Positions 15,946-24,817 of a stretch of DNA of 64,000 nucleotides are shown here, one piece after another. This DNA comes from Io17-Chloro-G2 sp965226825 (GTDB lineage Bacteria > Chloroflexota > Dehalococcoidia > Lucifugimonadales > UBA3495). Location: positions 2,356,001 to 2,420,000 of the forward strand of contig CBDDED010000003.1 of assembly GCA_965226825.1 (NCBI GenBank), written 5' to 3'. Position 1 is the stretch's first letter, and every line of letters begins with the position of its first letter. The notes beneath the pieces are model-generated. The model ran no database searches. It was not told the DNA's origin and saw nothing but the letters and a program-made list of their open reading frames with translations. The translations under genes and the position numbers were made by a program.

Positions 15946-17494
15946 CCTGTTGGATGGCAACGCCCGTTTCGCCCTGATCGACGTTAGAGACCCAGGCGAA
16001 TACAACAGTTCCCACATCCCCGGCGCCAGCCTGATTCCCCGGCGTCTGCTGGAATTCCAGATGGCAATGTCGGTCCCCTCCAAGACCGCGCCAATCGTGG
16101 TGTGCGACGACGATGGCCGCCGCTCGGCTCTGGCGGCGCAAACCCTGGAAGTCATGGGTTACACCCAGGTGTCGGTGCTTACCGGAGGCATCAACTGGTG
16201 GGTGAGCCAGAACCAACCCACTGAATGGGGCAGCAATGTGCCTTCCAAGGATTTCGGGGAGCGCATGGAGGTGGAGCACCACGTTCCTGAAATCGAGGCC
16301 ACCACCCTGCACCAATGGATTGAAGAGGGTAAGAAGCTGGTGATTCTGGATACCAGGACCCCGGAGGAATACCAGCGCTTCTGCATTCCCGGGGGCCGCA
16401 GCCTTCCGGGGGGCGAGCTGGCCATGCGCATCACCGACATCACCCAGGACCTGGACCCGGACACTACGGTGGTGGTCAACTGCGCCGGCCGCACTCGCAG
16501 CATCATCGGAACCCGCGTCTTGCAGCGAATGGGTTTGACCAACGCGGTCGGCCTCAAGAACGGCACTTCGGGTTGGGTGCTGGCGGGTTATGAACTTGAA
16601 ACCGGGGCTGACCGCATGGACCTCCCGCCGGTTTCCGACCAGGGATTGGCCGCCGCCGAAGCCTATGCCCGCCGGGTGGCGGCGGAGGACGGCGTGCGCT
16701 CGCTGCCGGTGGCAACGCTCCAGGAAATGATCGCTCGACAGGCCCAGGACAACGTTTACCTGGTTGACGTTAGGACCCGCGAAGAGTACCTCTCCGGCCA
16801 CATCCCCGGGTTCACATGGTTCCCCGGTGGGCAGGTAGTGCAGCGGTCGGACGATGTCGCGGTGGTCAAGAACACGCCCATAGTCTTCGCTTGCGATGGT
16901 TTTGCCCGCGGCACTTTGGTTGCCTCATGGTACCGCCAGATGGGTATGGAAGAAGTTTACGCCGTTGAGGGCGGAACCCAGGCTTGGGCCGAAGCGGGGC
17001 TGGAACTGGCCACGGGAGACCCCGAAACCCCGGTGTCCGGCCTGCAAGAGGCGAAAGCCAAGGCCCACCTCATTTCGGCCCGGGAATTGAACGATTCATC
17101 CGACGGAGTGACCATCTTCGTGGACACCAGCCAGGACTTCAGCCGGGGGCACGTTCCCGGCTCCCGTTGGGTATCCAGGGGATGGCTGGAACTACAAATC
17201 AATGACGCGGTCCCCAGTCAGGAAACGCCGGTTACCGTCACCTGCGCCGACGGCCGTCTTTCTATCCTATCGGCGGCCACTTTGACCCAAATGGGTTACC
17301 GCAACGTCTCCGTTCTGGACGGCGGGATGGCTTCCTGGCGAAACGCCGGGCTGGACGTTGAGACCGGACTGACCGGGATCACCAGGCCTCCGGCCGACGT
17401 CGTATATTCGGGTCCCGACCGGAATTACGCCGAGATGATGCACTATCTAAGATGGGAAACCGCCCTGGGCGAGAAGTACCAGTCTGGCGTTTAG
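15911..17494 (+). CDS. Four-domain rhodanese sulfurtransferase
   Basis: 527 aa built of four rhodanese domains, roughly residues 1-110, 125-235, 265-375 and 385-495. Each keeps an active-site cysteine: C65 (VVCDDDGRRS), C191 (NCAGRTRS), C328 (ACDGFARG) and C445 (TCADGRLS). Only the second has the classical C-x-G-R-x-R loop, so the others may differ in substrate or carry sulfane sulfur between sites. ATG 15911 has GGAGG about 9 nt upstream. The gene lies 14 nt before the SoxC-like gene, so they are almost certainly cotranscribed. Rhodaneses move sulfane sulfur from thiosulfate or persulfides; paired with a sulfite oxidase this suggests cytosolic sulfur oxidation. No signal peptide. Confidence 0.9.
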   Translation: MAQEISPQGLRDLLDGNARFALIDVRDPGEYNSSHIPGASLIPRRLLEFQMAMSVPSKTAPIVVCDDDGRRSALAAQTLEVMGYTQVSVLTGGINWWVSQNQPTEWGSNVPSKDFGERMEVEHHVPEIEATTLHQWIEEGKKLVILDTRTPEEYQRFCIPGGRSLPGGELAMRITDITQDLDPDTTVVVNCAGRTRSIIGTRVLQRMGLTNAVGLKNGTSGWVLAGYELETGADRMDLPPVSDQGLAAAEAYARRVAAEDGVRSLPVATLQEMIARQAQDNVYLVDVRTREEYLSGHIPGFTWFPGGQVVQRSDDVAVVKNTPIVFACDGFARGTLVASWYRQMGMEEVYAVEGGTQAWAEAGLELATGDPETPVSGLQEAKAKAHLISARELNDSSDGVTIFVDTSQDFSRGHVPGSRWVSRGWLELQINDAVPSQETPVTVTCADGRLSILSAATLTQMGYRNVSVLDGGMASWRNAGLDVETGLTGITRPPADVVYSGPDRNYAEMMHYLRWETALGEKYQSGV

Positions 17495-17508
17495 CGGAGG
17501 ATTTAACC

Positions 17509-18702
17509 ATGGCCACCCAGCAAGAGGAAGGCGCCGTCCCCGACTTTCTTCAAATGAGCGGAGCCGGGGGGCCCCAGTCTACCAATCCTCACGGTAGCGA
17601 CAATTGGTACGGTTGGCCCAGCAAGCAAATGAATCCGGTCAACCTTCTGGACGACGAGGGGCGGGTCAAGCGGGTCCGGGCGCCGGTCATGGATCTGGAA
17701 GGGTTGATAACCCCAACCGAGCTTCACTACGTGGTCCAACACTTTGACGTGCCCGAGGTCGTACCCGCGGACCAGTGGACGCTAACGATTGGCGGCGAAG
17801 TCAAGAATCCCCTGACCATCGACTACGAGCAGCTACGGCGGTACCCCGGCCGCACCGTTCGCACGGTGATGGAGTGCTCCGGCAGCGATGCCACCTACTT
17901 CGAGTATTTCAAAGGCGAGGGGCCGAAACCGTCCCGCACCCAGGAGGCCATGATCCTGAGCGCCGCTGAGTGGACCGGCGCTCCCCTGGCCGCAGTGCTA
18001 AACGATGCCGGGCTGACCGACAAAGCTCTCTACTTTCGCGCCGAAGGCTGGGACCAGGGGATTCCCATTACCGCCGCGCCGGGAACGGAAGCCTTCTTCT
18101 ACGACAAGGGATTGCCCCGCCTGAAGGCGCTGCACCCGGACACGCTGTTGTGCTGGGCCCAAAACGGCCAGTTGTTGGAGCACCTGCACGGGGCGCCGGT
18201 CCGGCTGCTGGTGCCTGGTTGGTCGGGCAACTGGTCGGTGAAGTGGATCCGCCGCCTGGAAGCGATGGACCACCTGCCCAACTGCTGGTACCACTACAAC
18301 TTTTACTATTATGCCGACTCCGCAGACGCCACCGACAAAGAGTTGATCACCACCATCCCGGTCAAGTCCATAGTCACCCAGCCCAATGACGATACCGAGA
18401 GGCTGCCCAGAGGAGTCCACGTGGTGCGGGGATATGCCTGGAGCGGCGAGGGCGCCATTACCCAGGTCGAGGTCAGCGTTGACGGCGGAAAAACCTGGCA
18501 TGCTTCCCGGCTGGAAGAGCCCCGGGACCGGTGGATGTGGGTGCGATGGTCCTACCTGTGGGACGCCCAGGAGCCGGGCCAGTACCAGGTCATGTCACGA
18601 GCCACCGACGCCTCTGGCAAGACCCAGTCTCACCAGCCCCGGTACAACAACATGCGTAAAAATTTCACGGCAATTGTGGGTTACGACATCGTTATCGAAT
18701 AG
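17509..18702 (+). CDS. SoxC-like molybdopterin sulfite oxidase family protein
   Basis: 397-aa sulfite-oxidase-fold protein. The opening LITPTELHYVVQHFDVPEV closely follows SoxC-type enzymes. The molybdenum-ligand cysteine is C123 in VMECSGSDA, where most members have CxGN, so the second part of the site differs. GAPVRLLVPGWSGNWSVKW is the Moco-binding loop, and the C-terminal dimerisation domain carries YAWSGEGAITQVEVSVDGG. ATG 17509 follows GGAGGATTTAACC. No Tat signal is visible. Predicted to oxidise sulfite or a protein-bound sulfur intermediate. It directly follows the rhodanese gene. Confidence 0.87.
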   Translation: MATQQEEGAVPDFLQMSGAGGPQSTNPHGSDNWYGWPSKQMNPVNLLDDEGRVKRVRAPVMDLEGLITPTELHYVVQHFDVPEVVPADQWTLTIGGEVKNPLTIDYEQLRRYPGRTVRTVMECSGSDATYFEYFKGEGPKPSRTQEAMILSAAEWTGAPLAAVLNDAGLTDKALYFRAEGWDQGIPITAAPGTEAFFYDKGLPRLKALHPDTLLCWAQNGQLLEHLHGAPVRLLVPGWSGNWSVKWIRRLEAMDHLPNCWYHYNFYYYADSADATDKELITTIPVKSIVTQPNDDTERLPRGVHVVRGYAWSGEGAITQVEVSVDGGKTWHASRLEEPRDRWMWVRWSYLWDAQEPGQYQVMSRATDASGKTQSHQPRYNNMRKNFTAIVGYDIVIE

Positions 18703-18885
18703 TTTGATTGAGTAACGTGCGAGTAACTTAGTCGTCAAATTGGCGAGAGAACCTGACCGGCGCGACTCGCGGCGGCAACTAATACGACCGGCATGTCCCA
18801 CGGTTCAGTCCTGATATCCTGGTACACTTCGCGCCAAGGATCCCTAAGCATGCGGTTGTTGCGCTAACACCCGATCACCCCCATA

Positions 18886-18988
18886 GTAGTCATTCAACCG
18901 TGTAACTAAAAGGGCAAATGCGGTGAAGTGTGGTTCGGGTGTCCTGGGTGTCGCCCAACGGAAATTACTATTCCAGAGATGACTGACT
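18886..18988 (+). repeat. Cassette inverted repeat, left arm
   Basis: Begins GTAGTCATTCAACCGTGTAA and ends AGAGATGACTGACT. About 85-90% identical to the reverse complement of 21251-21354, with blocks such as ACGGAAATTACTAT and GGTTCGGG conserved. Confidence 0.85.
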
Positions 18989-19001
18989 ACTAGAGGCATC
19001 G

Positions 19002-19584
19002 TTGCTCATAAGTGTTGTTAGATCTAAGGTGGGCCGCGTTCTTTTGGATAGGCTGCAGTCCCTTGTTCCAAGCGCCACCAAATGGGCATTAGCCCTGTTA
19101 GTTGTCCTTTGCTCGGTATCAGTAGTCTCCTGCGACTGGCTTGTCACAGAAGAATCAGTAAACGGACCAGCGGAATCTTCTGAGCAGCCTCAAAACCAAC
19201 TACGCGTAAGGGAATCCGGTAGTACTACTCTGCGCAATCTGGGTCTCTTGGTCGCGGGCGCCATTGCCATTGGATTAGCAGTTTGGAGGTCTATTGCCGC
19301 GGATCGACAGTCGAAGGCTACGATGTATCAATCTGAAACCGCTGTTGGAAACCTTTGGAACGCTCGATTCGAAAAAGGTGTAGAAATGTTGGCTAGTGAA
19401 CATCAGGCTGTTCGCTTAGGAGGTGTCTATGCTTTGTGGCATTTGTTTGCCGACAGTCCGAGGCCGAACCGGATCCAGTTGATCGAAACCTTGTGTGCTT
19501 TTGTGCGTCAGCCACCCGATGATCAGGCCCCATCGCTCAGACTGCGAGAGGACGTTCAAGCCGTCATGAGCGTATTTACTCTAA
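19002..19584 (+). pseudogene. Pentapeptide-repeat membrane protein, 5' part (interrupted by IS)
   Basis: Codons 1-194 of an interrupted gene, from TTG 19002. It has a hydrophobic segment ALALLVVLCSVSVVSC, a second helix NLGLLVAGAIAIGLAVW, and then the juxtamembrane block NARFEKGVEMLASEHQAVRL followed by GGVYALWHLF, typical of membrane-anchored bacterial pentapeptide-repeat proteins. The frame is cut after ...VFTL by the IS at 19585. Joining 19584 to 20486 (removing the IS and one TAA copy) continues in frame to 21237, giving a 444-aa product. Function unknown for this group. Confidence 0.85.
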
Positions 19585-20482
19585 GAGGGTGTGTGAGAAA
19601 GGGCTAAACCTGCACGAATTTCTCATGGGGAGTGGGTCAGCAATCTTGCTATTGTGGGGGTATGAACAGAAAACCTTATCCCAGCGATTTGACTGACGCC
19701 CAGTGGGCCGAATTAGCCCCCTTGCTGCCGCCAAGCAAACCCAGGGGGCATCCTCGGACCGTGGACTTGCGGGAAGTAGTAAATGGCGTTCTATATGTGC
19801 TGCGCGGCGGCATACCCTGGCGCATGACGCCCCATGACCTGCCGCCCTGGGGACGGTTTGGTGGTATTTTCGGGAGTGGCGCAGAGATGGGACCTGGGAG
19901 AGCATTGAGGCGGCGCTGCGCCCCAGGGTTCGGGAGGCTGAGGGACACGAGGCTGCGCCCAGCGCCGCGATCATCGACAGCCAGTCGGTGAAGACCACGG
20001 AAAAAGGGGGGCCAGGGGCTACTATGCCGACAAGTACGATGCAGGCAAGAAGGTTGCTGGGCGCAAGCGTCACATCGCAGTAGATACTTTAGGACTGCTC
20101 CTGGCCGTGGTGGTACATGCCGCCAACATTCAAGACCGGGATGGAGCCAAGCTGGTGTTGAGCAAAATGGTGGGCCGGTTTCCCAGGCTCAAAGTGATCT
20201 GGGCTGACGGGGCATACGCTGGCAAGTTGGTAGCCTGGGCCTGGGTCACTGGCGGTTGGCTGCTGACCGTGGTCCGGCGGAGGCCGGACAGTCACCCCTT
20301 TGAGGTGCTGCCCCGCCGGTGGGTGGTGGAGCGGACGTTGGCGTGGCTGGGCCGCTGCCGGCGCTTGAGCAAAGACTATGAAGCCCTACCGGAAACCAGC
20401 GAGGCCTGGGTTTATGTAGCCATGATCCATCTCATGCTAAAAAGACTCCAGCCAGCTTGAACGGGATTTCTCACACACCCTC
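19585..20482 (+). mobile_element. IS5-family (IS427/IS1031-like) insertion sequence, 898 bp
   Basis: Terminal inverted repeats GAGGGTGTGTGAGAAA at 19585-19600 and its exact complement at 20467-20482. A TAA target duplication flanks it (19582-19584 and 20483-20485), fitting the TNA duplication of the IS1031/IS427 branch. It contains one transposase region with two frame changes. Confidence 0.92.
19662..20460 (+). pseudogene. IS5-family DDE transposase, frame-broken
   Basis: Starts MNRKPYPSDLTDAQWAELAP at ATG 19662, with the usual N-terminal DUF4096-like region to DLPPW. At the G-run 19849-19852 coding moves one base back (TVWWYFREWRRDGTWESIE ... IIDSQSVKTTEKGG). It moves back once more in the A5G6 run near 19991-20001 (GYYADKYDAGKKVAGRKRHI) and then runs intact to the end at 20460. 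Catalytic residues: D in IIDSQSVK, D in IWADGAYAG and E in RRWVVERTLAWLGR. Some IS427 members use programmed frameshifting between two frames; two shifts suggest a dead copy or base errors. Confidence 0.85.
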
Positions 20483-20485
20483 TAA

Positions 20486-21237
20486 GTAGTAAGGAGGATG
20501 ACCTTTCGCCGGTCAAACTGTCCGAAAAGATCAAAGAGCTATTCGAACAAGGGGTTGGTCTTGATGAACAAGCCCTCCCTCCACGTATGTTGTTTGATCA
20601 AAAAGATCCTGATACTGAATACCCCTTAAACCTGCGGTCGGCCACCCTAAATGGAGGAAGATTACACAACACTAATCTTGCGTTTTCCACTCTTCGAGAT
20701 GCCTCCCTTCAAGGTGTAACCATTTGGGCTTCGGATTTGTCCGGCGCCATTCTTCGAGGAGCCGATCTATCCAGCCCATACGTCGTTGAAGGTAGAAATC
20801 GGCCGAGGATAATGGACCAATATAGTGACGGCACCTACGATGTAACTATGATAATTTTTTCAAGGTTACGCCGAGCGAATATGATAGAAACTCGACTCAT
20901 AGGAAGTTGGCTTCGGGATTCGGATTTTTCGGAAGCACTTCTCTGGAATGCCGATCTCAGTGGTTCTACCGTCTTAAAGACCGACTTTTCCAAAACATTT
21001 CTAATGGGCTCCAATCTAGCAGGTGCTCACTTCGAAAGGGTGAATTTCACAGGCGCTAATCTTCAAGGGGCAAATGTATCTGGCGCAGATTTCGGTGGTT
21101 TTGGCGCACCAGCTTTTGGCTTAACTCAAACTCAACTCAATGAAACAGTAGCCGACCACAATGATCCTCCACTGTTAGAAGGCGTTGAGGACCCTGATAC
21201 GGGAGAACCTTTTATATGGCATGGTACAGGTGACTAA
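20486..21237 (+). pseudogene. Pentapeptide-repeat membrane protein, 3' part
   Basis: Continuation of the gene cut at 19584. Rejoined it reads SSKEDDLSPVKLSEKIKELF and then a right-handed beta-helix of A(D/N)LxX pentapeptides (LSGAILRGADLSS ... FTGANLQGANVSGADFGG). The domain is interrupted by one non-repeat loop (RPRIMDQYSDGTYDVT). The C-terminus TQTQLNETVADHNDPPL is the usual cap. No start codon with a ribosome site precedes this part inside the IS, so it is probably not made alone, though ATG 20587 opens 216 codons. Confidence 0.85.
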
Positions 21238-21250
21238 TATGAACCCTTGC

Positions 21251-21354
21251 AGTCAGTCATCTCTGGGATAGTAATTTCCGTCAGGCGACACCCAGAACGC
21301 CCGAACCAAAATTTCACCGCATTCGCCCTTTTGATTACACGGTTGACTGACTAC
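21251..21354 (-). repeat. Cassette inverted repeat, right arm
   Basis: Reverse-complement counterpart of 18886-18988; starts AGTCAGTCATCTCTGGGATA and ends CGGTTGACTGACTAC. Lies directly after the stop of the pentapeptide gene. Confidence 0.85.
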
Positions 21355-21431
21355 CAGAAGCACAGGCGTGTGCTATCATCAGGCCAACAAGCCGGACCCG
21401 CCGGGTAACAACCGGGCCAGGAGCCCCCGAA

Positions 21432-22163
21432 ATGACGACAAAGCCAACCTACCGGATCATATCGGTCATTGACTACGCGAGCCTCGAATACGATCCGAAC
21501 GAACTGGAGCCGCTGCCCGACGGTATGGAACAAAGCCCGGCTATTCTGAGAATCTTCCAAACACTGGACGCTCACCTGAAGAGCATCTACCCGCGGGAAG
21601 GCGTATTCGTCGACTCACACACCACGGTCTGTTATAACCCGGACAACCTGAACAACCGGGTCCTACCGGACCTCTACTTTGCTTTCGACGTGGACCCTCA
21701 GGCCATCCGGCGAAGGAAACTGTACCTGCCCTGGGAGGCAGGAAAGCCTCCGGATTTTGCCTTGGAAATCGGCTCGGAAAGCACTTTTCAGAATGACATG
21801 GGGCACAAGCGCGACCTTTACGCCCAAATCGGTATCTCCGAATATTGGCGCTTTGACCCGACCGGCGGGACCTACTACAACCAACCCCTGACCGGGGAGC
21901 AGTTGATTAACGGGGCCTACCAGCCCTTCGAATTAACCACCGAACCCGATGGGATTCTCAAGGCATACAGCCCGGCATTGAAACGATACCTGTGTTGGCA
22001 CGACGGAATGACGGAACTCTACGACTCCGAGACCAACACGTACCACCTCAACCTGGAACAAGCCTTGGACGAAGTGAGCGCGGAACGAACTGCTCGGCAG
22101 GAAGCCGAGGCGAGAATACACCAGCTTGAAGAGGAACTGGAACGTCGGCGGACCGGGAGCTAA
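21432..22163 (+). CDS. Uma2 family protein (putative restriction-like endonuclease fold)
   Basis: 243 aa. The Uma2 (DUF820) core has the PD-(D/E)xK-like signature: PDLYFAFDVD followed by PPDFALEIGSEST, D in QNDMGHKRDLYAQIG, then EYWRFDP. The C-terminus is a coiled coil rich in Glu and Arg (AERTARQEAEARIHQLEEEL). Uma2 proteins are abundant in Cyanobacteria and Chloroflexota and their biological role is not established. ATG 21432 begins 11 nt after CAGGAG. It lies just outside the right arm of the cassette and has the base composition of the host. Confidence 0.85.
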   Translation: MTTKPTYRIISVIDYASLEYDPNELEPLPDGMEQSPAILRIFQTLDAHLKSIYPREGVFVDSHTTVCYNPDNLNNRVLPDLYFAFDVDPQAIRRRKLYLPWEAGKPPDFALEIGSESTFQNDMGHKRDLYAQIGISEYWRFDPTGGTYYNQPLTGEQLINGAYQPFELTTEPDGILKAYSPALKRYLCWHDGMTELYDSETNTYHLNLEQALDEVSAERTARQEAEARIHQLEEELERRRTGS

Positions 22164-22232
22164 CCGGTCCATACACCTCGAACCAGGCTGACAAACCAGG
22201 CCTGGGTCCAAAACCCTCACCCCGGAGACGTC

Positions 22233-22583
22233 ATGCCCATAATTCAACACGGCGCCGTGCCCATGCCCCCCGCCACGGACTGTTACCGGGAACGCGCCTT
22301 TGTGTCCAGTGACAACGGGGCGGAATCGTTAACCATAAAAGAGGTGGAGCTGCTTCCCGGGTGGGAAGGTCGGTTGCACACCCACCCGACAGACCTGGCC
22401 ATCATGGTAACGGAAGGAGCAGTACAGGTGGTCATGGGAGACCAGTTGACGACCGTCCGGGCCGGCTGCACGTTGTTTGCGCCTCCGGGTGAGCCGCACA
22501 AGCTCATAAACCAACTTTGGGTTCCGGTCAAACTGCTGGTTACCTACCCCACTGCTCACCTGGAAACCGAGTACCTGGAGTAG
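22233..22583 (+). CDS. Small cupin-domain protein
   Basis: 116-aa single cupin barrel. Motif 1 is GWEGRLHTHPTDLAIMVTEG (two histidines spaced H-x-H, then E), and motif 2 is APPGEPHKLIN with a third histidine, so a metal site is likely intact. The gene sits 108 bp before the sulfite-oxidase-like gene on the same strand. Function not determinable; small cupins may be enzymes or binding proteins. Confidence 0.8.
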   Translation: MPIIQHGAVPMPPATDCYRERAFVSSDNGAESLTIKEVELLPGWEGRLHTHPTDLAIMVTEGAVQVVMGDQLTTVRAGCTLFAPPGEPHKLINQLWVPVKLLVTYPTAHLETEYLE

Positions 22584-22691
22584 GACGCTGAACCGGCATT
22601 CTAAGAAACAGCGCGCCGAAGAACTTTCAGCCCTGGGTTATCGACCGGCCAATGGGCCGCATACAGGCAGGCGCACCAGAAGGAGATTCCG

Positions 22692-23798
22692 ATGGCTATC
22701 TCGCGTAACCGCACCAGGGAAAAACCTCAGCTAATTCCCACCAATGCCGGACAACGCACCTTCGCTTCGCCGCCGGCGGCCCTGCAACAAGACGTGGTCC
22801 CCAACGATCTGTTCTACGTCCGCAATCATTGGGCAGAGATCCCGGGGATTGACGCAGAGTCATACCGGCTCGCAGTGGACGGGCAGGTGGAACAGCCCTT
22901 GAGCCTCAGCTACCAGGACTTGCTCGATATGCCCCAGAAACGGTTTCAGGTGACGTTTGAATGCTGCGGCAACAGTCCGGTCCCCGATTATTGGGGAAAG
23001 GTCACCCGCACCAGTTCAATCATGGAGCAAATCAAGGGCCACGGAATTATGGGCAACGCCGAATGGGCCGGCGTATCGCTGGCCGACGTTTTACAGCGCG
23101 CCGGAGTTAAAGACTCGGCCGTCGAGGTCATGTTTGAGGGCGCCGACCACGGACCCGACGAAACGGTTGGCGACCCACCCGAGGTGACCTACGAACGCAG
23201 CCTGCCTATCGCCAAAGCCACACACCCAGACACTCTGCTGGCCTACCGGATGAACGGGGAACCGCTGCCGGCGATCCACGGCTTTCCTCTGCGTTTGCTG
23301 GTCTCGGGTTGGTACGGCATGAACTCCGTAAAATGGCTGGTGGGGATCCACGTGCTGGGCCATGTTTTCGACGGGTTCTATCAAACCGAACGCTACATGA
23401 CCATGAACCAGCCGGGTTCCGCTGACCCTTTCACCTACTACACCAAGCTGAAGGTCAAGTCCATTATCACCAACCCGGCTCCCGGAGAAGTGGTCCCACT
23501 AGGCGGGTACCAGCTGGCCGGGGCGGCCTGGTCCGGTGAAGATCAGATCAGCCTGGTCGAAATCAGCGACGACGGCGGACAAACCTGGTTCCCCGTGGAC
23601 CAGCTGCATCCCCGGTCCGGTTATTCCTGGAACCGCTGGGCGCATTACTGGCGCGCCCCTGCCGCCGGGCGGTATGTTCTGATGTGCCGGGCCACCAACG
23701 ACAAGGGAGAGACCCAACCCCTGGAGTTCCCCAACAAGTGGGACGGCCGAGGTTACGGCAACAACATGGTATTCCCCCACGAGGTGGAAGTCCGTTAA
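22692..23798 (+). CDS. Sulfite oxidase family molybdopterin enzyme
   Basis: 368 aa. The Moco ligand cysteine is C91 in TFECCGNSP, followed by the canonical GN. The substrate/Moco loop is GFPLRLLVSGWYGMNSVKWL, and the C-terminal dimerisation domain has AGAAWSGEDQISLVEISDDGG. AGGAG lies 8 nt before ATG 22692. No Tat or Sec signal is visible, so it is probably cytosolic unless exported with a partner. It is a second, clearly different member beside the SoxC-like gene 4 kb upstream. Could act on sulfite, or as a protein-methionine-sulfoxide or nitrate-type relative. Confidence 0.87.
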   Translation: MAISRNRTREKPQLIPTNAGQRTFASPPAALQQDVVPNDLFYVRNHWAEIPGIDAESYRLAVDGQVEQPLSLSYQDLLDMPQKRFQVTFECCGNSPVPDYWGKVTRTSSIMEQIKGHGIMGNAEWAGVSLADVLQRAGVKDSAVEVMFEGADHGPDETVGDPPEVTYERSLPIAKATHPDTLLAYRMNGEPLPAIHGFPLRLLVSGWYGMNSVKWLVGIHVLGHVFDGFYQTERYMTMNQPGSADPFTYYTKLKVKSIITNPAPGEVVPLGGYQLAGAAWSGEDQISLVEISDDGGQTWFPVDQLHPRSGYSWNRWAHYWRAPAAGRYVLMCRATNDKGETQPLEFPNKWDGRGYGNNMVFPHEVEVR

Positions 23799-23974
23799 CG
23801 TGCTGCCATAACTTCCATTATCAACGCCGAGCACCAACGCCGTTGCCGCTACGGCTAACGGGCGTCAAATCCGATTGGCTTCCCGTCAACCCGAATGGTC
23901 GTATAATGGATGTCCGGGTACAATCTCTGGTGCACCTTTAGGCGGAACAGGCCGACAACCGGCGGGAAAAGCAT

Positions 23975-24256
23975 ATGAATAAACACATACCCGCTCCAAT
24001 ATCCTTTGTGATTGCCGTGGCATTTGCCCTGGCGTTGTTCATTTTCTTCGGCGCCTGGGCGGTTTCCACCGACGCCGAAGGCCGGGACAGAACCTTTGCC
24101 TTTGCGGTTGGAGGTCCCGGAACCAACTTGCTCGAGCAGGACAAAGCCGACGCGGCCCCGGTCCTGGGCCAGACGGAAAACGGCTGGGAGACCGGCTTCG
24201 GCCAGCCAAACAGCAACGCTGACTCCTGGTGGGGCAAGGGCTTACTCAAGACTTGA
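23975..24256 (+). CDS. Small membrane-anchored protein of unknown function
   Basis: 93 aa. One N-terminal membrane segment (FVIAVAFALALFIFFGAWAV), then an acidic, glycine-rich exported tail with a Trp-rich end (NGWETGFGQP, DSWWGKG). Candidate -10 TATAAT at about 23902 but no clear -35. The protein is not recognised; the single helix and short tail suggest a small inner-membrane or secreted peptide. Confidence 0.5.
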   Translation: MNKHIPAPISFVIAVAFALALFIFFGAWAVSTDAEGRDRTFAFAVGGPGTNLLEQDKADAAPVLGQTENGWETGFGQPNSNADSWWGKGLLKT

Positions 24257-24355
24257 CCCCTTCATTAGACCAGCCCGCCGGGAAGCGGGCCACGGAGAAC
24301 CACGCCGACAAGGGCCGACCAGCGCAGTAGCGAGCCTTGGTTGGAATTAACGTTT

Positions 24356-24817
24356 TTATGCGGCGTTCGGGACTCGTTTTTGTCTACTCACGATAATCGC
24401 CGAAACAATCAGCATCACTGCCGCCGGTAGAAAGAACACCCCAATGACCCAGATTTCCGCCCTAACGAACCACATTTCCGTCCTAACGAACCAGATCGGA
24501 ACGTAACAGTAGGCCAGGCAAAGAACGCCCAACCCCCACAGGGCCGGTTTGGACCACACTGACCCAGAGCTCCGGGGCCAGGCAAGCCAGATTCCCAAGC
24601 CGGTCAGCGCAACCGGCACCAGCAGCAACAGAACTTCCCAAAGGCCCAGGCGTAGGATGAGGGGCCCAGGGTAATGGCTGAATACAGTTCGCACCGTGCC
24701 GTCTGGGAACCAGGTTGTGGTTGTATCGCTGTATTTGAAGGGCCACAAAGCCATTTCAAAAAACCCTACCCAAGCCAATACATGAGCAATTATGGGTGCC
24801 AACAGCAAGCGTTTCAT
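24356..24817 (-). CDS. Small polytopic membrane protein of unknown function
   Basis: 153 aa with about four membrane segments (APIIAHVLAWVGFFEMALW; ILRLGLWEVLLLLVPVALTG; ALWGLGVLCLAYCYVPIWF; WVIGVFFLPAAVMLIVSAII). A short internal tandem duplication gives WFVRTEM-WFVRAEI (bases about 24460-24500), adding one extra turn between helices 3 and 4. No family recognised. Confidence 0.55.
   Translation of the reverse strand: MKRLLLAPIIAHVLAWVGFFEMALWPFKYSDTTTTWFPDGTVRTVFSHYPGPLILRLGLWEVLLLLVPVALTGLGIWLAWPRSSGSVWSKPALWGLGVLCLAYCYVPIWFVRTEMWFVRAEIWVIGVFFLPAAVMLIVSAIIVSRQKRVPNAA

Larger units (their letters stand above)
18886..21354. mobile_element. Candidate cassette: pentapeptide-repeat gene between about 103-bp inverted repeats
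   Basis: The segment is bounded by two long imperfect inverted repeats (18886-18988 and 21251-21354). Between them is one gene, for a membrane pentapeptide-repeat protein, interrupted by an IS5-family element. Codon and base use inside is clearly AT-richer than in the flanking sulfur genes, suggesting import. No recombinase other than the later IS is inside, so if mobile it must be moved in trans or inverted by a host recombinase. No obvious target duplication was seen outside the arms. The unit separates two sulfite-oxidase-family regions. Confidence 0.6.

Noticed and set aside
15743..16801. 352-aa minus-strand frame over the rhodanese gene
   Set aside because: Antisense shadow of a gene with four clear domains.
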